NCBI GenBank assembly: GCA_030674155.1
Contig: CM060325.1
Location: 52,040,672 to 52,104,671 of the forward strand
Length of the DNA stretch: 64,000 bases
Source: Stramonita haemastoma
Lineage: Eukaryota; Mollusca; Gastropoda; Neogastropoda; Muricidae
Reading direction: 5' to 3'
Shown here: piece after piece, positions 32,798 to 44,004 of the stretch
Layout of the letters: each line of letters starts with the position of its first letter
Position numbering within the stretch: the first letter of the stretch is position 1
Translations under genes and position numbers: made by a program
Notes under the pieces: generated by a model
The model's database searches: none
What the model saw: only the letters and a program-made list of their open reading frames with translations
Told to the model about the DNA's origin: nothing

Positions 32798-33112
32798 AAT
32801 TGTGTTTGTGTTGAATGGATGAGGAGGGAGGAGTGTGGAATGCCTGGCTGTGGTGAGCAGTGTAGTGTGGTGAGCACGCGGTGTGTGGGAGAGGAGTGAG
32901 AATGAAGCCATGTCGTTTAACATCTGAACATCACTGCTTGTGGGAAAGTGCCATCACCAGAGGTGTCAAGCAGGCAGGCAAAGTGCCGTCTCTGCCAGCC
33001 TCTGGCTCCACACCTGATGGTCCGGAGTCTGGTCTGTTGTCTTCACTGTCTCTCATGGGGTGGGGGCTTCAGCCTGAGGGATGGGCTGGGTCAGCAGGAC
33101 TGTTTATTATTG
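32798..33112 (+). repeat. Segmental duplication, right part of copy 1
   Basis: GTGTTGAATGGATGAGGAGG, GAGAATGAAGCCATG, AGGTGTCAAGCAGGCAGGCA, CTCTGGCTCCACACCTGATG and TCTCATGGGGTGGGGGCTTC match 36915-37190. Separated from its left part by about 2 kb of inserted repeats. Open frames on either strand are not supported by independent evidence. Confidence 0.85.
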
Positions 33113-33204
33113 GCTGCACTGGGGCAGAGGGGCACTACTATCCCCAGCTGACAGGGGCAGGCAGACCTGTGCACCCTCCTACATTTTTTGAATTTGTTCA
33201 GGAA

Positions 33205-33625
33205 AAAGTTGGAAAAGATGTAAGTACAATTTCATTCATGAAAATCCAATTTTTGTCAACGTAAAATCAGAAAATCAAAAACGTTTTCAGCTGTTATTCA
33301 GAGACAAAAAAGTTGGAAAAGATGCAAGTACAATTTCATTCATGAAAATCCGATTTTTGTCAACATAAAATCAGAAAATTTAAAACGTTTTCAGTTGTTA
33401 TTCAGAGATGAAAAAAGTTGGAAAAGATGTAAGTACAATTTGATTCATGAAAATCTGATTTTTGTCAATATCAAATCAGAAAATCAAAAACGTTTTCAGC
33501 TGTTATTCAGAGACAAAAAAAGTTGGAAAAGATGTAAGAACAATTTCATTCTTAAAAATCGATTTTTGTCAACATAAAATCAGAAACGTTTTCTGCTGTT
33601 ATTCAGAGACCTCGGGTGACCTCGC
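33205..33625 (+). repeat. 105-bp tandem repeat, four copies
   Basis: Unit contains GTTGGAAAAGATGTAAGTAC, TTTTTGTCAA and CGTTTTCAGCTGTTATTCAG. Starts at about 33208, 33312, 33417 and 33522. Each unit carries a GTAAGTA donor-like motif and a TTTTCAG acceptor-like motif. Confidence 0.9.
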
Positions 33626-33713
33626 ATTGCATCCTATGCTCTTATTTAGAGACGAATAGCCCCTTACGTTGTTGAGTCAACGTGAATACGCACAGCACTA
33701 CTTTATCAACACT

Positions 33714-34045
33714 ATGTCGGAAAAAGTAACCAAACCGATGGAAGAAAGCCATGGAGTAAAGGCTGAATGTTGTTCACAGGCCAGGATGTGGTTAGAAGAG
33801 GGGCAGATGTGGATGAAGGTGCACAAACAACAAAATTGGCTCTTTGTTTTGCTGAGGGAGATTTGGAACCTATGCTTACATCTCTTGCATTTTTGAAATT
33901 GAAGATGTCATTTGCAAGCGCGGAAAATAACAACAGTAAACAAAAGGAAGAGAAAAGAAAGCGTCATCAAGAAAAATGGAAGAGAAAAAGATCAGGAGGG
34001 TTTTTGTTGATGAAGGGTATAACAAACTTTGTACTAAAATACTGA
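33714..34045 (+). pseudogene. Possible degraded coding fragment, Lys-rich
   Basis: ATG at 33714 opens MSEKVTKPMEESHG.., while another frame (33767-34045) gives DEGAQTTKLALCFAEGDLEP, SFASAENNNSKQKEEKRKRH and QEKWKRKRSGGFLLMKG. The second half has ordinary coding-like composition and a lysine/arginine-rich segment. Neither frame covers the whole stretch; a frameshift is possible. No family recognised. Could be chance. Confidence 0.25.
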
Positions 34046-34127
34046 AAATGACAAAAAAAAGTTTTAAAAATTGCCTTGGAAATGCTGAAATCAGTAGTAT
34101 AGGGGTGCACAGGTCTGCAATGGCCTA

Positions 34128-34290
34128 GGTCAGGTCAGGTGAGGTGAGGTCAGGTGAACGCTGTCCCTGTCATGGCTGTTAGCAGCAGTTGTCCATCAAC
34201 CACAGCACAGGACCTGCTGCATTGGAAAAGGAAAGAGGACAGAGAAGACGTGGCCAGAAGTGCTGCACAGCCCTGCACTAAAACTGCCGT
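34128..34290. other. Spacer with (GTCAG)n
   Basis: CAGGTCAGGTGAGGTGAGGT pentamer tract at about 34131-34157, otherwise unassigned. Confidence 0.6.
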
Positions 34291-35205
34291 GCTGAACTGA
34301 AGTGAACACTGTGTGTTAGGACCTGGGAGGAAAGCCGTGCTGAAGTGAACACTGCATGTTAGGACCTGGGAGGAAAGCCGTGCTGAAGTGAACACTGTGT
34401 GTTTGGACATGGGAGGAAAGCCGTGCTGAAGTGAACACTGTGTGTTAGGACCTGGGAGGAAAGCCGTGCTGAAGTGTTAGGACCTGGGAGGAAAGCCATG
34501 CTGAAGTGAACACTGTGTGTTAGGACCTGGGAAGAAAGCTGTGCTGAAGTGAACGCTGCATGTTAGGACATGGGAGGACAGCCGTGCTGAAGTGAACACT
34601 GCATGTTTGGACATGGGAGGAAAGCCATGCTGAAGTGAACACTGCATGTTTGGACATGGGAGGAAAGCCGTGCTAAAGTGAACGCTGCATGTTAGGACCT
34701 GGGAGGAAAGCCGTGCTGAAGTGAACACTGTGTGTTAGGACATGGGAGGAAAGCCATGCTGAAGTGAACGCTACATGTTAGGACCTGGGAGGAAAGCCGT
34801 GCTGAAGTGAACACTGTGTGTTAGGACCTGGTAGGAAAGCCATGCTGAAGTGAACACTGCATGTTAGGACATGGGAGGAAAACCGTGCTGAAGTGAACGC
34901 TACATGTTAGGACCTGGGAAGAAAGCCGTGCTGAAGTGAACACTGCATGTTAGGACCTGGGAGGAAAGCCGTGCTGAAGTGAACACTGCATGTTTGGACA
35001 TGGGAGGAAAACCGTGCTGAAGTGAACACTGTGTGTTAGGACCTGGGAGGAAAGCCGTGCTGAAGTGAACACTGTGTGTTAGGACCTGGGAGGAAAGCCG
35101 TGCTGAAGTGAACACTGCATGTTAGGACCTGGGAGGAAAGCCGTGCTGAAGTAAACACTGCATGTTAGGACCTGGGAGGAAAGCCGTGCTGAAGTAAACT
35201 GCTCT
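34290..35205 (+). repeat. 43-bp minisatellite, about 21 copies
   Basis: Unit: AGGAAAGCCGTGCTGAAGTG, AACACTGTGTGTTAGGACCT, GGG. Variants CATG/CCGTG, TGCATGTT/TGTGTGTT and ACATGGG/ACCTGGG are interspersed, implying repeated unequal exchange. Confidence 0.95.
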
Positions 35206-35429
35206 GCCACTGACATAGAAACAAAGAAACAGCCCTGGTCCTCAGTGCTCAGAGGGCTGCCTGCCCTCTCCCCTGCACAAGTGGGATTGTGGAGAGACAG
35301 AGAAAGCAAAAGCCTGCCCGGCCTCTGCGGAAGTCTAAACTGATAGCTAGTAGGGCTCGCCGTCTGCACTGGCTCCAAAGCTCCAAAACCTGGTGTGGTG
35401 TGGTGAGTTTGAAGGATTCAATAACCTTT
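35206..35429. other. Unassigned spacer
   Basis: Mixed sequence with GGTGTGGTGTGGTG at about 35390. No gene seen. Confidence 0.4.
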
Positions 35430-35760
35430 GGAATAATCTTTATTTTTCAAGGGTAACGGTGTAAGCATTTACATACTTTTTTTTCATCCGGCCCTTAAAA
35501 AGAAGAAGGGTGTCAGTGGTAAAGAGGCTGATGAGGATTTCTGCCCTACACACAGGGAAGAAGTTAACCGTGAGGTTCTGGGTTCCATTCCCAGCCTTTG
35601 CCCTTTCTTTTCAGTTTGATGAGGAAATGGAACTGAATGTTGAAATGCAAAATGTCAAAATCCTTTGGTTAAGACTGTAAATTGAGGCCCTTTTGAGTGA
35701 ATGCCTGCAGAACATATTAAAACCCAGTTCTGCCTTGTGGCGGTAGGAACAAGTAAGACA
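35430..35760 (+). mobile_element. SINE-B copy with inverted tail fragment on its left
   Basis: 35435-35497 is a minus-orientation tail (TTTTTCAAGGGTAACGGTG, TTTCATCCGGCCC). From about 35505 a plus-strand SINE-B follows: GTCAGTGGTAAAGAGG, GTTCTGGGTTCCATTCCCAG (B-box-like), GTTAAGACTGTAAATTGAGG. The tail fragment also occurs at 58080-58150. Confidence 0.6.
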
Positions 35761-36459
35761 CTTTGTTCCAAAGCGTGCACACAGGGGTTACCTGTAGACA
35801 GCACAGCCAAAGTCAGAATGTTCCTGCTTTGAGTGAGGGGGAGAAAAACTGTGGCATGCACAGAAATCTGACCATAGGTCAACCTCAGAGCTGTAGCCAA
35901 GGAACAAAAACTCCAAGTGATGTCATGAAGGAGTTGGCTGCTTGGTTTGGCTTGTATGAGTTGGCTGCTTGGTTTGGCTTGTAGACACAGTTCTACAGAA
36001 TTCAGTATGTGATGACATCACTACAGAGGACAAGTCACTCATGATAAAGTACAATGATGGAAGATGAATGGGGATCAAAAGTGACTAGCATTGCTTCTCT
36101 GAAGGAGGATAGTTCAGTGTTTCCTCTTTGGGATGTGACTGCTTGCAATACAGTTTTTATTTCATGAGGAGGTTTTTAAAGCTTGACTCCTGAACATATA
36201 GATATAAAATATTGATAGATATATCTCCTGAAATGCGGGAAAACCAGCTCGTTATCCATTGCTGCCATCTGTGCCTTGCAGTGGAGAGACAGACTTGGCT
36301 GCAGTTTGTCAGCTGGTCGTTGAACTGGCAGCTTTGGTTTGGGAGGGAAGAGAAATCAGCTCCTGTGACAGACAAGAGGTGCTGTCTGAGAGATTGACAA
36401 TGAAGAAGAGAGAGAGCTAGGACCCTGCCCCTTTTCCGAATGCCAGTCACTGTCCTGAG
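35761..36459. other. Unassigned stretch
   Basis: Includes a 24-bp direct repeat (GAGTTGGCTGCTTGGTTTGG twice at 35931 and 35959). No other structure recognised and no convincing coding frame. Confidence 0.45.
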
Positions 36460-36710
36460 GGGAGAGAGGAGGTTCTGGTAACCCAGTAGGTCAGTGGGGT
36501 TGGAGTGGAGGCCCCATGTGGGGACAGTGAAGCCAGCAGGCAGACTTCAGGCTGTTGGGGGTGGGGTCAGGGCCTGTCAGGGGCGGTCTTTGTCCTGGAC
36601 TGGTTGGCACTTTTGGGATGAGCACAGGGGTTTGGTGGTGTAGTGATTTTCAGATGTTAAATAACATGGCTGTGTGTGTGTGTGTGTGTGTGTGTGAGTG
36701 TGAGTGTGTC

Positions 36711-36741
<31 letters not shown>

Positions 36742-37240
36742 GTGGTGTGTGAGAGAGTGAGTGTGTGTGTGTGTGTGTGTGAGTTTGTGTTAGTGAGTGA
36801 GCATGTGTGTGAGTGAGCGTGTGAGTGAGCGAGCTTGTGTGTGAGTGTGTGTGTGTGTATGTGTGAGTGTGTGTGTATGAGTGTGTGTGCCAGTGTATGT
36901 ATGCATGTATAGAAACTTTGTGTTGAATGAATGAGGAGGAGTGTAGAATGCTTGGGTGTAGTAGGTAGCTGTGTGGTGCAGTAAGCATGGGGTGTGTGAG
37001 AGAGGAGTGAGAATGAAGCCATGTGGTTTAACATCTGAAAATCGCTGCTTGGGGAAAGTGCCATCACCAGAGGTGTCAAGCAGGCAGGCAAAGTGCTGTC
37101 TCTGCCAGCCTCTGGCTCCACACCTGATGGTCTGGAGTCTGGTCTGTTGTCTTCACTGTCTCTCATGGGGTGGGGGCTTCAGCCCCAGTGATGTGCTGGG
37201 CCAGCAGGACCGTCATCTGCAGGCTGTGGCTGGACTGCAG
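36460..37240 (+). repeat. Segmental duplication, copy 2 (compact)
   Basis: Carries both parts of the copy-1 sequence (30470-30765 and 32798-33112) with only a TG tract of about 230 bp between. Within it GATTTTCAGATGTTAAATAA (36647) and TTTAACATCTGAAAATC (about 37027) form an inverted repeat flanking the TG tract. Confidence 0.85.
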
Positions 37241-37254
37241 CAGGAGGGGGGGGT

Positions 37255-37495
37255 TGACCCCCTTGTTGCCATGGGTTCTTTTACGTGCGCTAAGTAGTGA
37301 TGTGTAACACACGGACCTTGGTTTATCGTCTTATCCAAAAGACTAGTGCCCAGACCACCACTCAGGGTCTAATGGATGGGGGAAAATTTTGGGCCCTAAC
37401 GGGGTACGAATCACCGCACACTCCAACCCGGACTTTTTGCTTTCTAGGCAAGGTGCGTTACCACCTAGACCACCAATCCATTCTTTTTTATTAAA
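37255..37495 (-). mobile_element. Possible tRNA-like SINE (family D)
   Basis: On the minus strand GGATTGGTGGTCTAGGTGGT AACGC resembles a tRNA A-box region, with GTGATTCGTACCCC further in. On the plus strand ATGGGTTCTTTTACGTGCGC starts the other end. A degraded relative may lie at 43400-43520 (CATGGGTTCTTTTTTACATG). Confidence 0.45.
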
Positions 37496-37507
37496 GATTT
37501 TATTTAA

Positions 37508-38428
37508 CCCTGGTAGTGCTAACTTAACAGAATTAGTAGTACGACCTACATGCTAAATTAACAGCAGCCATTGTTGTTTTGCATTTGGGTGGGGTCAAAC
37601 AACCCTTGATATTGATATGTAAAACTAAACTCTGGAAAGTTATAAATCACTGGAAAGCTTAGATAACAATGATAATAATGAGCGAAATTTTATAGCAGCA
37701 CGTAGTGTTTATGATAATGTAAAAAACAAAGTTTAAAAACTGCACATGCACTACCAATCACTGTCGCGATGTCGGTGACCCAGATTGATTTTAACACGAT
37801 ATGCAATGTTGTTGCGGTGCCAAAGTCATGATTCGATAAATACTGTCTCTTGACATAAGTTTTGAAAAAATAAAGAGCTTGCGTGGCTTTATCGGTCGTC
37901 AAATACTCGGAAAAATCCAGCGAAATGATCGACGCTATTGCGATTGTCATGGCAGTGAACACTCATTTCGTGCGAACTGGCGGCGTTCTATGACGAAAAT
38001 ACGACAATCGCTTGATTTCGTGTGATGCAAAGTACTCGACAGCATATCGAAATGACTTAACAACAGTTATTTCGAAGCCGTGTTGCGTTAAAATAAAGTA
38101 AAACAATGTATGACATTGAAATAGCCCGGTAGCTATGAAGTGCATTGGACAAAACTTGCCACCGCTCGATTGTCTGATCACGATCAATTTTTCCAAAGTT
38201 TTTCAAAAACATTTCACAATCCTTACCTTATTGTCTCTATTATCGTTTAATTCAACCAAATCCAGCCTCTAAAACTCCTTATCGCCATCAATATCGTCAA
38301 AAAACTTGAAAAATAATTCGAGTAATACGGGCGCAAACACTTGGCCACCATTTTGTTTTCAGGTGATCGAGGTTCATCCAAAAAAAAACCAAACCCACTC
38401 TAAACCAATCAGAATCCTCGTTGCTTGC
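37508..38428. mobile_element. piggyBac-like MITE, copy 2, right end missing
   Basis: TTAA at 37504-37507 followed by CCCTGGTAGTGCTAAC. Collinear with 24681-25600 (for example CTTTATCGGTCGTCAAATAC, GGCCACCATTTTGTTTTCAG) until AATCCTCGTTGCTTGC at 38428. There it switches directly into the 24-bp minisatellite; about 185 bp including the right terminal repeat are gone. Confidence 0.85.
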
Positions 38429-39010
38429 CTGTGTAGGCACTGAAGTTACTGCCTGTGTAGGCACTGAAGGTACTGCCTGTGTAGGTACTGCCTGTGTAGG
38501 CACTGAAGGTACTGCCTGTGTAGGCACTGTAGGTACTGCCTGTGTAGGCACTGTAGGTACTGCCTGTGTAGGCACTGGAGGTACTGCCTGTGTAGGCACT
38601 GTAGGTACTGCCTGTGTAGGCACTGTAGGTACTGCCTGTGTAGGCACTGAAGGTACTGCCTGTGTAGGCACTGTAGTATCTTAGGCACTGTAGGTACTGC
38701 CTGTGTAGGCACTGAGTACTGCCTTGTAGTAGGTACTAGCTGTGTAGGTACTACCTGTGAGGTACTGCCTGTGTAGGCACTGTAGGAGGTACTGCCTGTG
38801 TAGGCACTGTAGGTACTGCCTGTGTAGGCACTGTAGGTACTGCCTGTGTAGGCACTGTAGGTACTGCCTGTGTAGGCACTGTAGGTACTGCCTGTGTAGG
38901 CACTGTAGGTACTGCCTGTGTAGGTACTACCTGTGTAGGTACTGCCTGTGTAGGCACTGGAGGTACTGCCTGTGTAGGCACTGTAGGTACTGCCTGTGTA
39001 GGCACTGGCT
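38429..39010 (-). repeat. 24-bp minisatellite, about 24 copies
   Basis: Unit TGCCTGTGTAGGCACTGTAG GTAC, with GAAGG/GTAGG/GGAGG variants. The period is a multiple of three, so the minus strand reads as a VPTQAVPT-type peptide repeat; there is no start, splice or promoter context to call it a gene. Confidence 0.95.
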
Positions 39011-39640
39011 GTTCTCCCCAGGGTAGGGAACAGGTAATGGCATGGACAAAATGGCATGCACATGGGGACTGGATGTAAAAAAAAAAAGCACATGGAAGCT
39101 TTTCCAGTATCCACCAATTTGAACTAAAGATGGCAGCACATTGGCTCTCTGCCAGTCTTTCCTCCCAGGCCCTAAGGGAGAGAGGGGGTGTGCCACTTGT
39201 GGTGTGCCAGTCTCTTGGCATGGCATAGGGTTGGCTTTATTCCTCCATTTGTGTAGGCTTCACTTCATGCTCATGCGCTTCTTTTGCAGGTTTCACTTTA
39301 TGCTCTTGTGGTTCTTCTGTTGCAGGTTGCACTTCGTTCTAATGCGTTTCTGTTTCACTTTCAGGTTGTAGTTCATGCTCAGCACATGTTGATATGTTGA
39401 TGTTGTTGTGGACAGTCATTGTTACTCCATGACTCACTCCTGCTTGTGCCTCCCTCACCCAACTCCCCTGACACTTACTCAGACAGGGACTTTTCCCTCT
39501 CCCCCCCTCCCTTTTCCTGTCCAGAGTCCGGTTTAGTGGCAGGATATTCAGATGGTGACACCATTTGTGTGTTGAAAAATCAGAGACATGACTTGCCTTG
39601 TGCCGGGATGTTGGACACAGTGAAGTAAAGTAAAGCACAG
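39011..39640. other. SINE-A tail fragment and short T-rich tandem repeats
   Basis: 39055-39110 is a plus-strand SINE-A tail (GGGGACTGGATG, A11, GCACATGG). 39252-39375 has three to four 30-36-bp units around TTGCAGGTTTCACTTTATGC. No gene recognised. Confidence 0.55.
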
Positions 39641-39642
39641 CC

Positions 39643-40310
39643 ATGCCCTATGAAAGGCTGTCTGACAGCAGTATAGGACAGCACAGCTGTGGGAAAGGCT
39701 GTCTGACAGCAGTATAGGACAGCACAACTGTGGGAAAGGCTGTCTGACAGCAGTATAGGACAGCACAGCTGTGGGAAAGGCTGACAGCAGTGTAGGACAG
39801 CACAGCTGTGGGAAAGGCTGTCTGACAGCAGTGTAGGACAGCTCAGCTGTGGGAAAGGCTGCCTGACAGCAGTGTGGGACAGCTCAGCTGTGGGAAAGGC
39901 TGTCTGACAGCAGTACAGGACAGCACAGCTGTGGGAAAGGCGGTCTGACAGCAGTATATAGGACAGCTCAGCTGTGGAAAGGCTGTCTGACGGCAGTATA
40001 GGACAGCACAGCTGTGGGGAAGGCTGTCTGACAGCAGTATAGGACAGCACAGCTGTGGGAAAGGCTGTCTGACAGCAGTATATAGGACAGCTCAGCTGTG
40101 GGAAAGGCTGTCTGACGGCAGTATAGGACAGCACAGCTGTGGGGAAGGCTGTCTGACAGCAGTGTAGGACAGCACAGCTGTGGGAAAGGCTGTCTGACGG
40201 CAGTATAGGACAGCACAGCTGTGGGAAAGGCTGTCTGACAGCAGTGTAGGACAGCACAGCTGTGGGAAAGGCTGGCTGACAGCAGTATAGGACAGCACAG
40301 GGGCTGTCAG
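39643..40310. repeat. 41-bp minisatellite, about 16 copies
   Basis: Unit: GGAAAGGCTGTCTGACAGCA, GTATAGGACAGCACAGCTGT, G. The two CAGCTGTG/GACAGC arms can pair within a unit. Minus-strand open frames across it are read-through. Confidence 0.95.
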
Positions 40311-41024
40311 AACTAGCGGACACTGTGCACAGGTAGAGATGGGAACAGATGGCTCTGACAGGGGGAAGTGCAGTGAAGTGAGGAGCAGGGTTTGACCTGC
40401 CTCTGAGGGCTGTGGCTACTGACTGGCTGACTGACTGACTGACTCTAGCTGTCCTGGTGATGCTGATGATGGGGACAGACAGGTGCTGGAGGGCCAGGCT
40501 GGGGTCCTGGTTTGCTGCTTTTTCCTTTTTTTAGTTCAGTTTTCTTTGGTTTGGGTTTCATTTTTTGTTCATTTATTTTCAGTCTGTTTTGTTCTCTCCT
40601 TTATATTTTCTTCTCAACTGTTTTTTTGTATTTTTTCTGATGGACATACCTTTTATTTCTGCTGACTTTCTCCTTCCTTTTGATTTCTCAGTACCTTAGT
40701 TTTCAGTCTTGTGCTCTCCTTTGTTTTAGAGATTTTTCTGTCTATCCCTGAGTTGCTCTTCTCCTGTCGTTTTGTTGGACCTGCCATAGCTTAGTTAACC
40801 TGCCATAGCTTAGCTTAGTTAAAGTTAGTTAATGTTAAAGTGATATCAAAATTACATGGAGACCCTACTGGAAAGAAAACCGGTGTGTTGCTGCTGCTGT
40901 AATACTGCCCACCCCATTCCTTAGTGCTGTTCTGTGCAGTCTGGAAAATCAGACTGGCACTGATCTGTGCATTGAAAACCAAATGGCATTGAGAAAACAA
41001 TCAGTTTATAGAAACATTTGGAAT
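40311..41024. other. Unassigned stretch
   Basis: (CTGA)n near 40422-40444, then T-rich sequence. No gene recognised. Confidence 0.5.
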
Positions 41025-41275
41025 GGGAACTTTACCACTGTAGTTTGATTCAAGCGCTTTGATTTGTTTTTTTACAAGATATAGCGCTATATAAATTCCA
41101 TGTATTATTATTATTATTATTATTATTAATTAGCATTGAGAAAACATAGTTTATAGAAACATTTGGAATGGAACTTTACCACTGTAGTTTGATTCAAGCG
41201 CTTTGATTTGTTTTTTTACAAGATATAGCGCTATATAAATTCCATGTATTATTATTATTATTATTATTAATTCAG
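41025..41275 (+). repeat. ~130-bp direct repeat ending in a retroposon-like tail
   Basis: Two near-identical copies (about 41004-41133 and 41138-41271) end CAAGATATAGCGCTATATAA, ATTCCATGT, (ATT)n. A third tail copy lies at 44508-44582 (GCAAGCGCTTTGATTTG, TATAGCGCTATATTAATTCC). A tail with trinucleotide repeats suggests a LINE- or SINE-type 3' end. Confidence 0.7.
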
Positions 41276-41809
41276 GAACAGTTTGGTTTAGGGTGGATTA
41301 TTTTGAATCATGAATCGTTTATATTTCATTTGGAACAGTGATGTACCAAAATGACTGACAAAGTTGGGGTGTTTTTGTTTTGTGTTTTGGTTTGTCATGC
41401 CTTGGCTACATGTCAAGCTTGACCTGTGGTGACATTGGTCAGTATGCAGCGGTTCACCCACCATTAAGGTAGCTGCATTCCTACTTCGGGGATATGAAAA
41501 GTATATCATTTAATGTCCAAATGAGAAAGGACATTTTCTTGTGATCAGTTTTACAGCAGCAACACCACATCGGTTTCTTTCCCTTTTGGATTATCAACAC
41601 TAAATGCTCTGGGTAGAGATTAGAGTAGCTACTTTTGGATGGGATTGCTTTGATGACAAAATTTTAGAAGTTTAGGAGTAGGTTGTCATTTGCCTCTACG
41701 ATAAACCCTGGAAGCTAGAGAGAATGTGTGAGTGAATGTTGTGCTGTCCATGTGCTGTCCATGTGCTGTCCATGTGTTCCAGTTTTTCTCATTGTCAATT
41801 TGTGTTTAA
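41276..41809. other. Unassigned stretch
   Basis: CCACCATTAAGGTAGCTGCA at 41458 matches 30957 and may be a shared dispersed repeat. GTGCTGTCCAT is repeated three times near 41741-41775. No gene. Confidence 0.45.
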
Positions 41810-42110
41810 AATGTAAATAGTATATATATGATTGTTAATGTTGATAATAAATGAGGATTTTCATGTTAAAATGTAATAGTATATGGATTTGTTAATGTTG
41901 ATAAGTAAATGAGGGATTTTTCATGTTTAAAAATGTAAATAGTATATGGATTTGTTAATGTTGATAAATAAATGAGAGATTTTTCATGTTTAAAAATGTA
42001 AATAGTATATGGATTTGTTAATGTTGATAAATAAATAGGGATTTTTCATGTTTAAAAATGTAAATAGTATATGGATTTGTTAATGTTGTAAATATGATAA
42101 TGAGGGATGT
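41810..42110 (+). repeat. ~61-bp tandem repeat, five copies
   Basis: Unit: AAATGTAAATAGTATATGGA, TTTGTTAATGTTGATAA, GTAAATGAGGGATTTTTCAT. Confidence 0.9.
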
Positions 42111-42514
42111 GTTTATGTTAAGAAATATAATAATGATGGACTGTATATAGACGTTGTTTGTGCAGCGCGCTGCTTGTAGTGAAGGTTTTAAAATGTTTAG
42201 TTTCATGCTACAGGCTCGACCCTAGAATTACTTCCCCCTTGCAGAAGAATAGCCTGTGTGGATAAACATTGTGTTTATTAGCTTTATTATATTGTAGCGG
42301 AGAGATAGAATTAGGAGGTGATCCTGCTTTGTCATGTCTGTAGATTATTAAGATAATGCTATTGCCTATCTCAAAACCAAGACTTTATAGTGTACAACTT
42401 GAGTGCACTTACAAAACTACAGGGTAACTGTTGTATTCTAGGATCCTGAGTTAGACTGGCTGTGAAACCCTCTGGTTCAGTGCTGCACTTGCAGAAGGAA
42501 TGGGGTGGAGTTTG
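42111..42514. other. Unassigned stretch
   Basis: No gene or known repeat recognised. Confidence 0.4.
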
Positions 42515-42940
42515 TCTCTTTTCTCTTCTCTTCTCTTCTCTCTTCTCTTCTCTTCTCTTCTCTTCTCTTCTCTTCCTCTTTCCCCTCCTCTTCTCTCCTC
42601 TCCTCTCCTCTCCTCCTCTCCTCTCCTCTCCTCTCCTCTCCTCTCTCTCCTCTCCTCTCTCTCTTCTCTTCTCTTCTCTTCTCTTCTCTTCTCCTCCCCT
42701 CTCCTCTCTCCTCTCCTCTCCTCTCCTCTCCTCTCCTCTCCTCCTCTCTCCTCTTCTCTCCTCTTCTCCTTTCTCTTCTCTTTTTTTCTCTTCTCTCTTC
42801 TCTTCTCCTCTCTTCTCTCTCGTCTCTCTCTCCTCTCCTCTCCGCTCCTCTCTCCTTTTCATGCTCTCTCTCTTCTTCTCTCTCCTCTCTCTCCTCTCCT
42901 AATCTCTTCTCCTCCCCTCTCCTCTCTTCTTTTCTCTGCA
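42515..42940. repeat. (TCTTC)n/(TCTCC)n pentanucleotide tract
   Basis: About 425 bp of CTCTT and CTCCT pentamers. Purine/pyrimidine-asymmetric, capable of triplex formation. Open in several frames artefactually. Confidence 0.95.
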
Positions 42941-44004
42941 TTCCAATACCCAGTAAAGGTGCATTGTACTTATAGTTCTTCTGCGTTTGTCATTTTCTGG
43001 AGGTTTGCCCACTAGCCTTAGCCGGCATGTTCTGACTTCAAGCAGCTCATTCCATGGGACAGATTGCATAAATAGGTACGTTTGTGTTCCTGCAACCCAC
43101 CAAACGATGACATGAATTTAGGGATGTTTAACGTGCACAGTTGATCTCTGCATGCAAAATAGGGAATGAAGGCACTTGCAGTCTATACGGTTTTGACCTG
43201 TGAATCATAAAAAAGAAGAAAAGTAGCCCCTGAATGAGAGATGCTGCCACTGACAGGGGAAGCCATGACTTGGTGACCCAGGGATGGAAGTGAGCAGTGT
43301 GGCCAGGACAGTCAGGACCTACCTCCCTGCTGCTTTTTTCTTTTTCTTTTTTTTTTCACTTTTTTTTTGTAATCTCCCTTCTCACTGATTTTTTCAACTG
43401 TCATGGGTTCTTTTTTACATGCACAAGTCTGTAAGTACACAGGTCTGACTGGTTTAAGAGTTTCCTCTGAAAAACTTGACATTTAAGTTTGACTTTCCAT
43501 CACATCAGAAAGAAAGCAGACCACTGGGTTAGTACAGTCGTTCCTTTTAGTCTTCAGTTTTTTTTTTTTTTTTGTTTGGTGCTTGTGGCCCCATCCTGAA
43601 GTGACTTAGTGATGGAAGACTAGGTGAAGGCTGTGCTCAGCTACTGGCATAGCGTGCAGTGAGTGAGGGCTGTGTTGTGTGCAGACCTCATGCCCAGTTT
43701 GAAGCTGAAGAGAGTGGGATAGTGAGGATGATAAGGATCTGTGCCTGTAACACTGAAGGAGTATGGCCTTGACGGTTTTAGTGAGCTGGGTGTGATGGGG
43801 GGGGGGGGGGGGGGGAGGTTTCAAGGAGAAGCAATGATCATATGAAAAAGAGCATGTCAATGATGACAACACAATAATAAAGAGCATGTAACAGCCTGGT
43901 AAAAGAATATTCAATTTGTCAAGTAAAGGAGGTCACTGTGAAATATCAACTTTCTACAACCAAGCTGATTGGATTCTCTTTTTTTGATTTGATTCAAGTA
44001 TTTG
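42941..44004. other. Unassigned with dispersed-repeat traces
   Basis: GATGTTTAACGTGCACAG (43123) and CATGGGTTCTTTTTTACATG (43402) look like fragments of dispersed repeats (compare 37255). G17 at 43798-43815. No gene. Confidence 0.4.

Noticed and set aside
38297..39221. VPTQAVPT repeat protein on the minus strand
   Set aside because: 24-bp minisatellite. The array interrupts a MITE, and the other minus frame reads equally well.
39580..40323. 247-codon minus-strand frame
   Set aside because: Translation of the 41-bp minisatellite with frame drift through length variants.
42371..43015. Lys/Glu-rich and Ser/Leu-rich proteins
   Set aside because: Pentanucleotide TCTTC tract translated in several frames.
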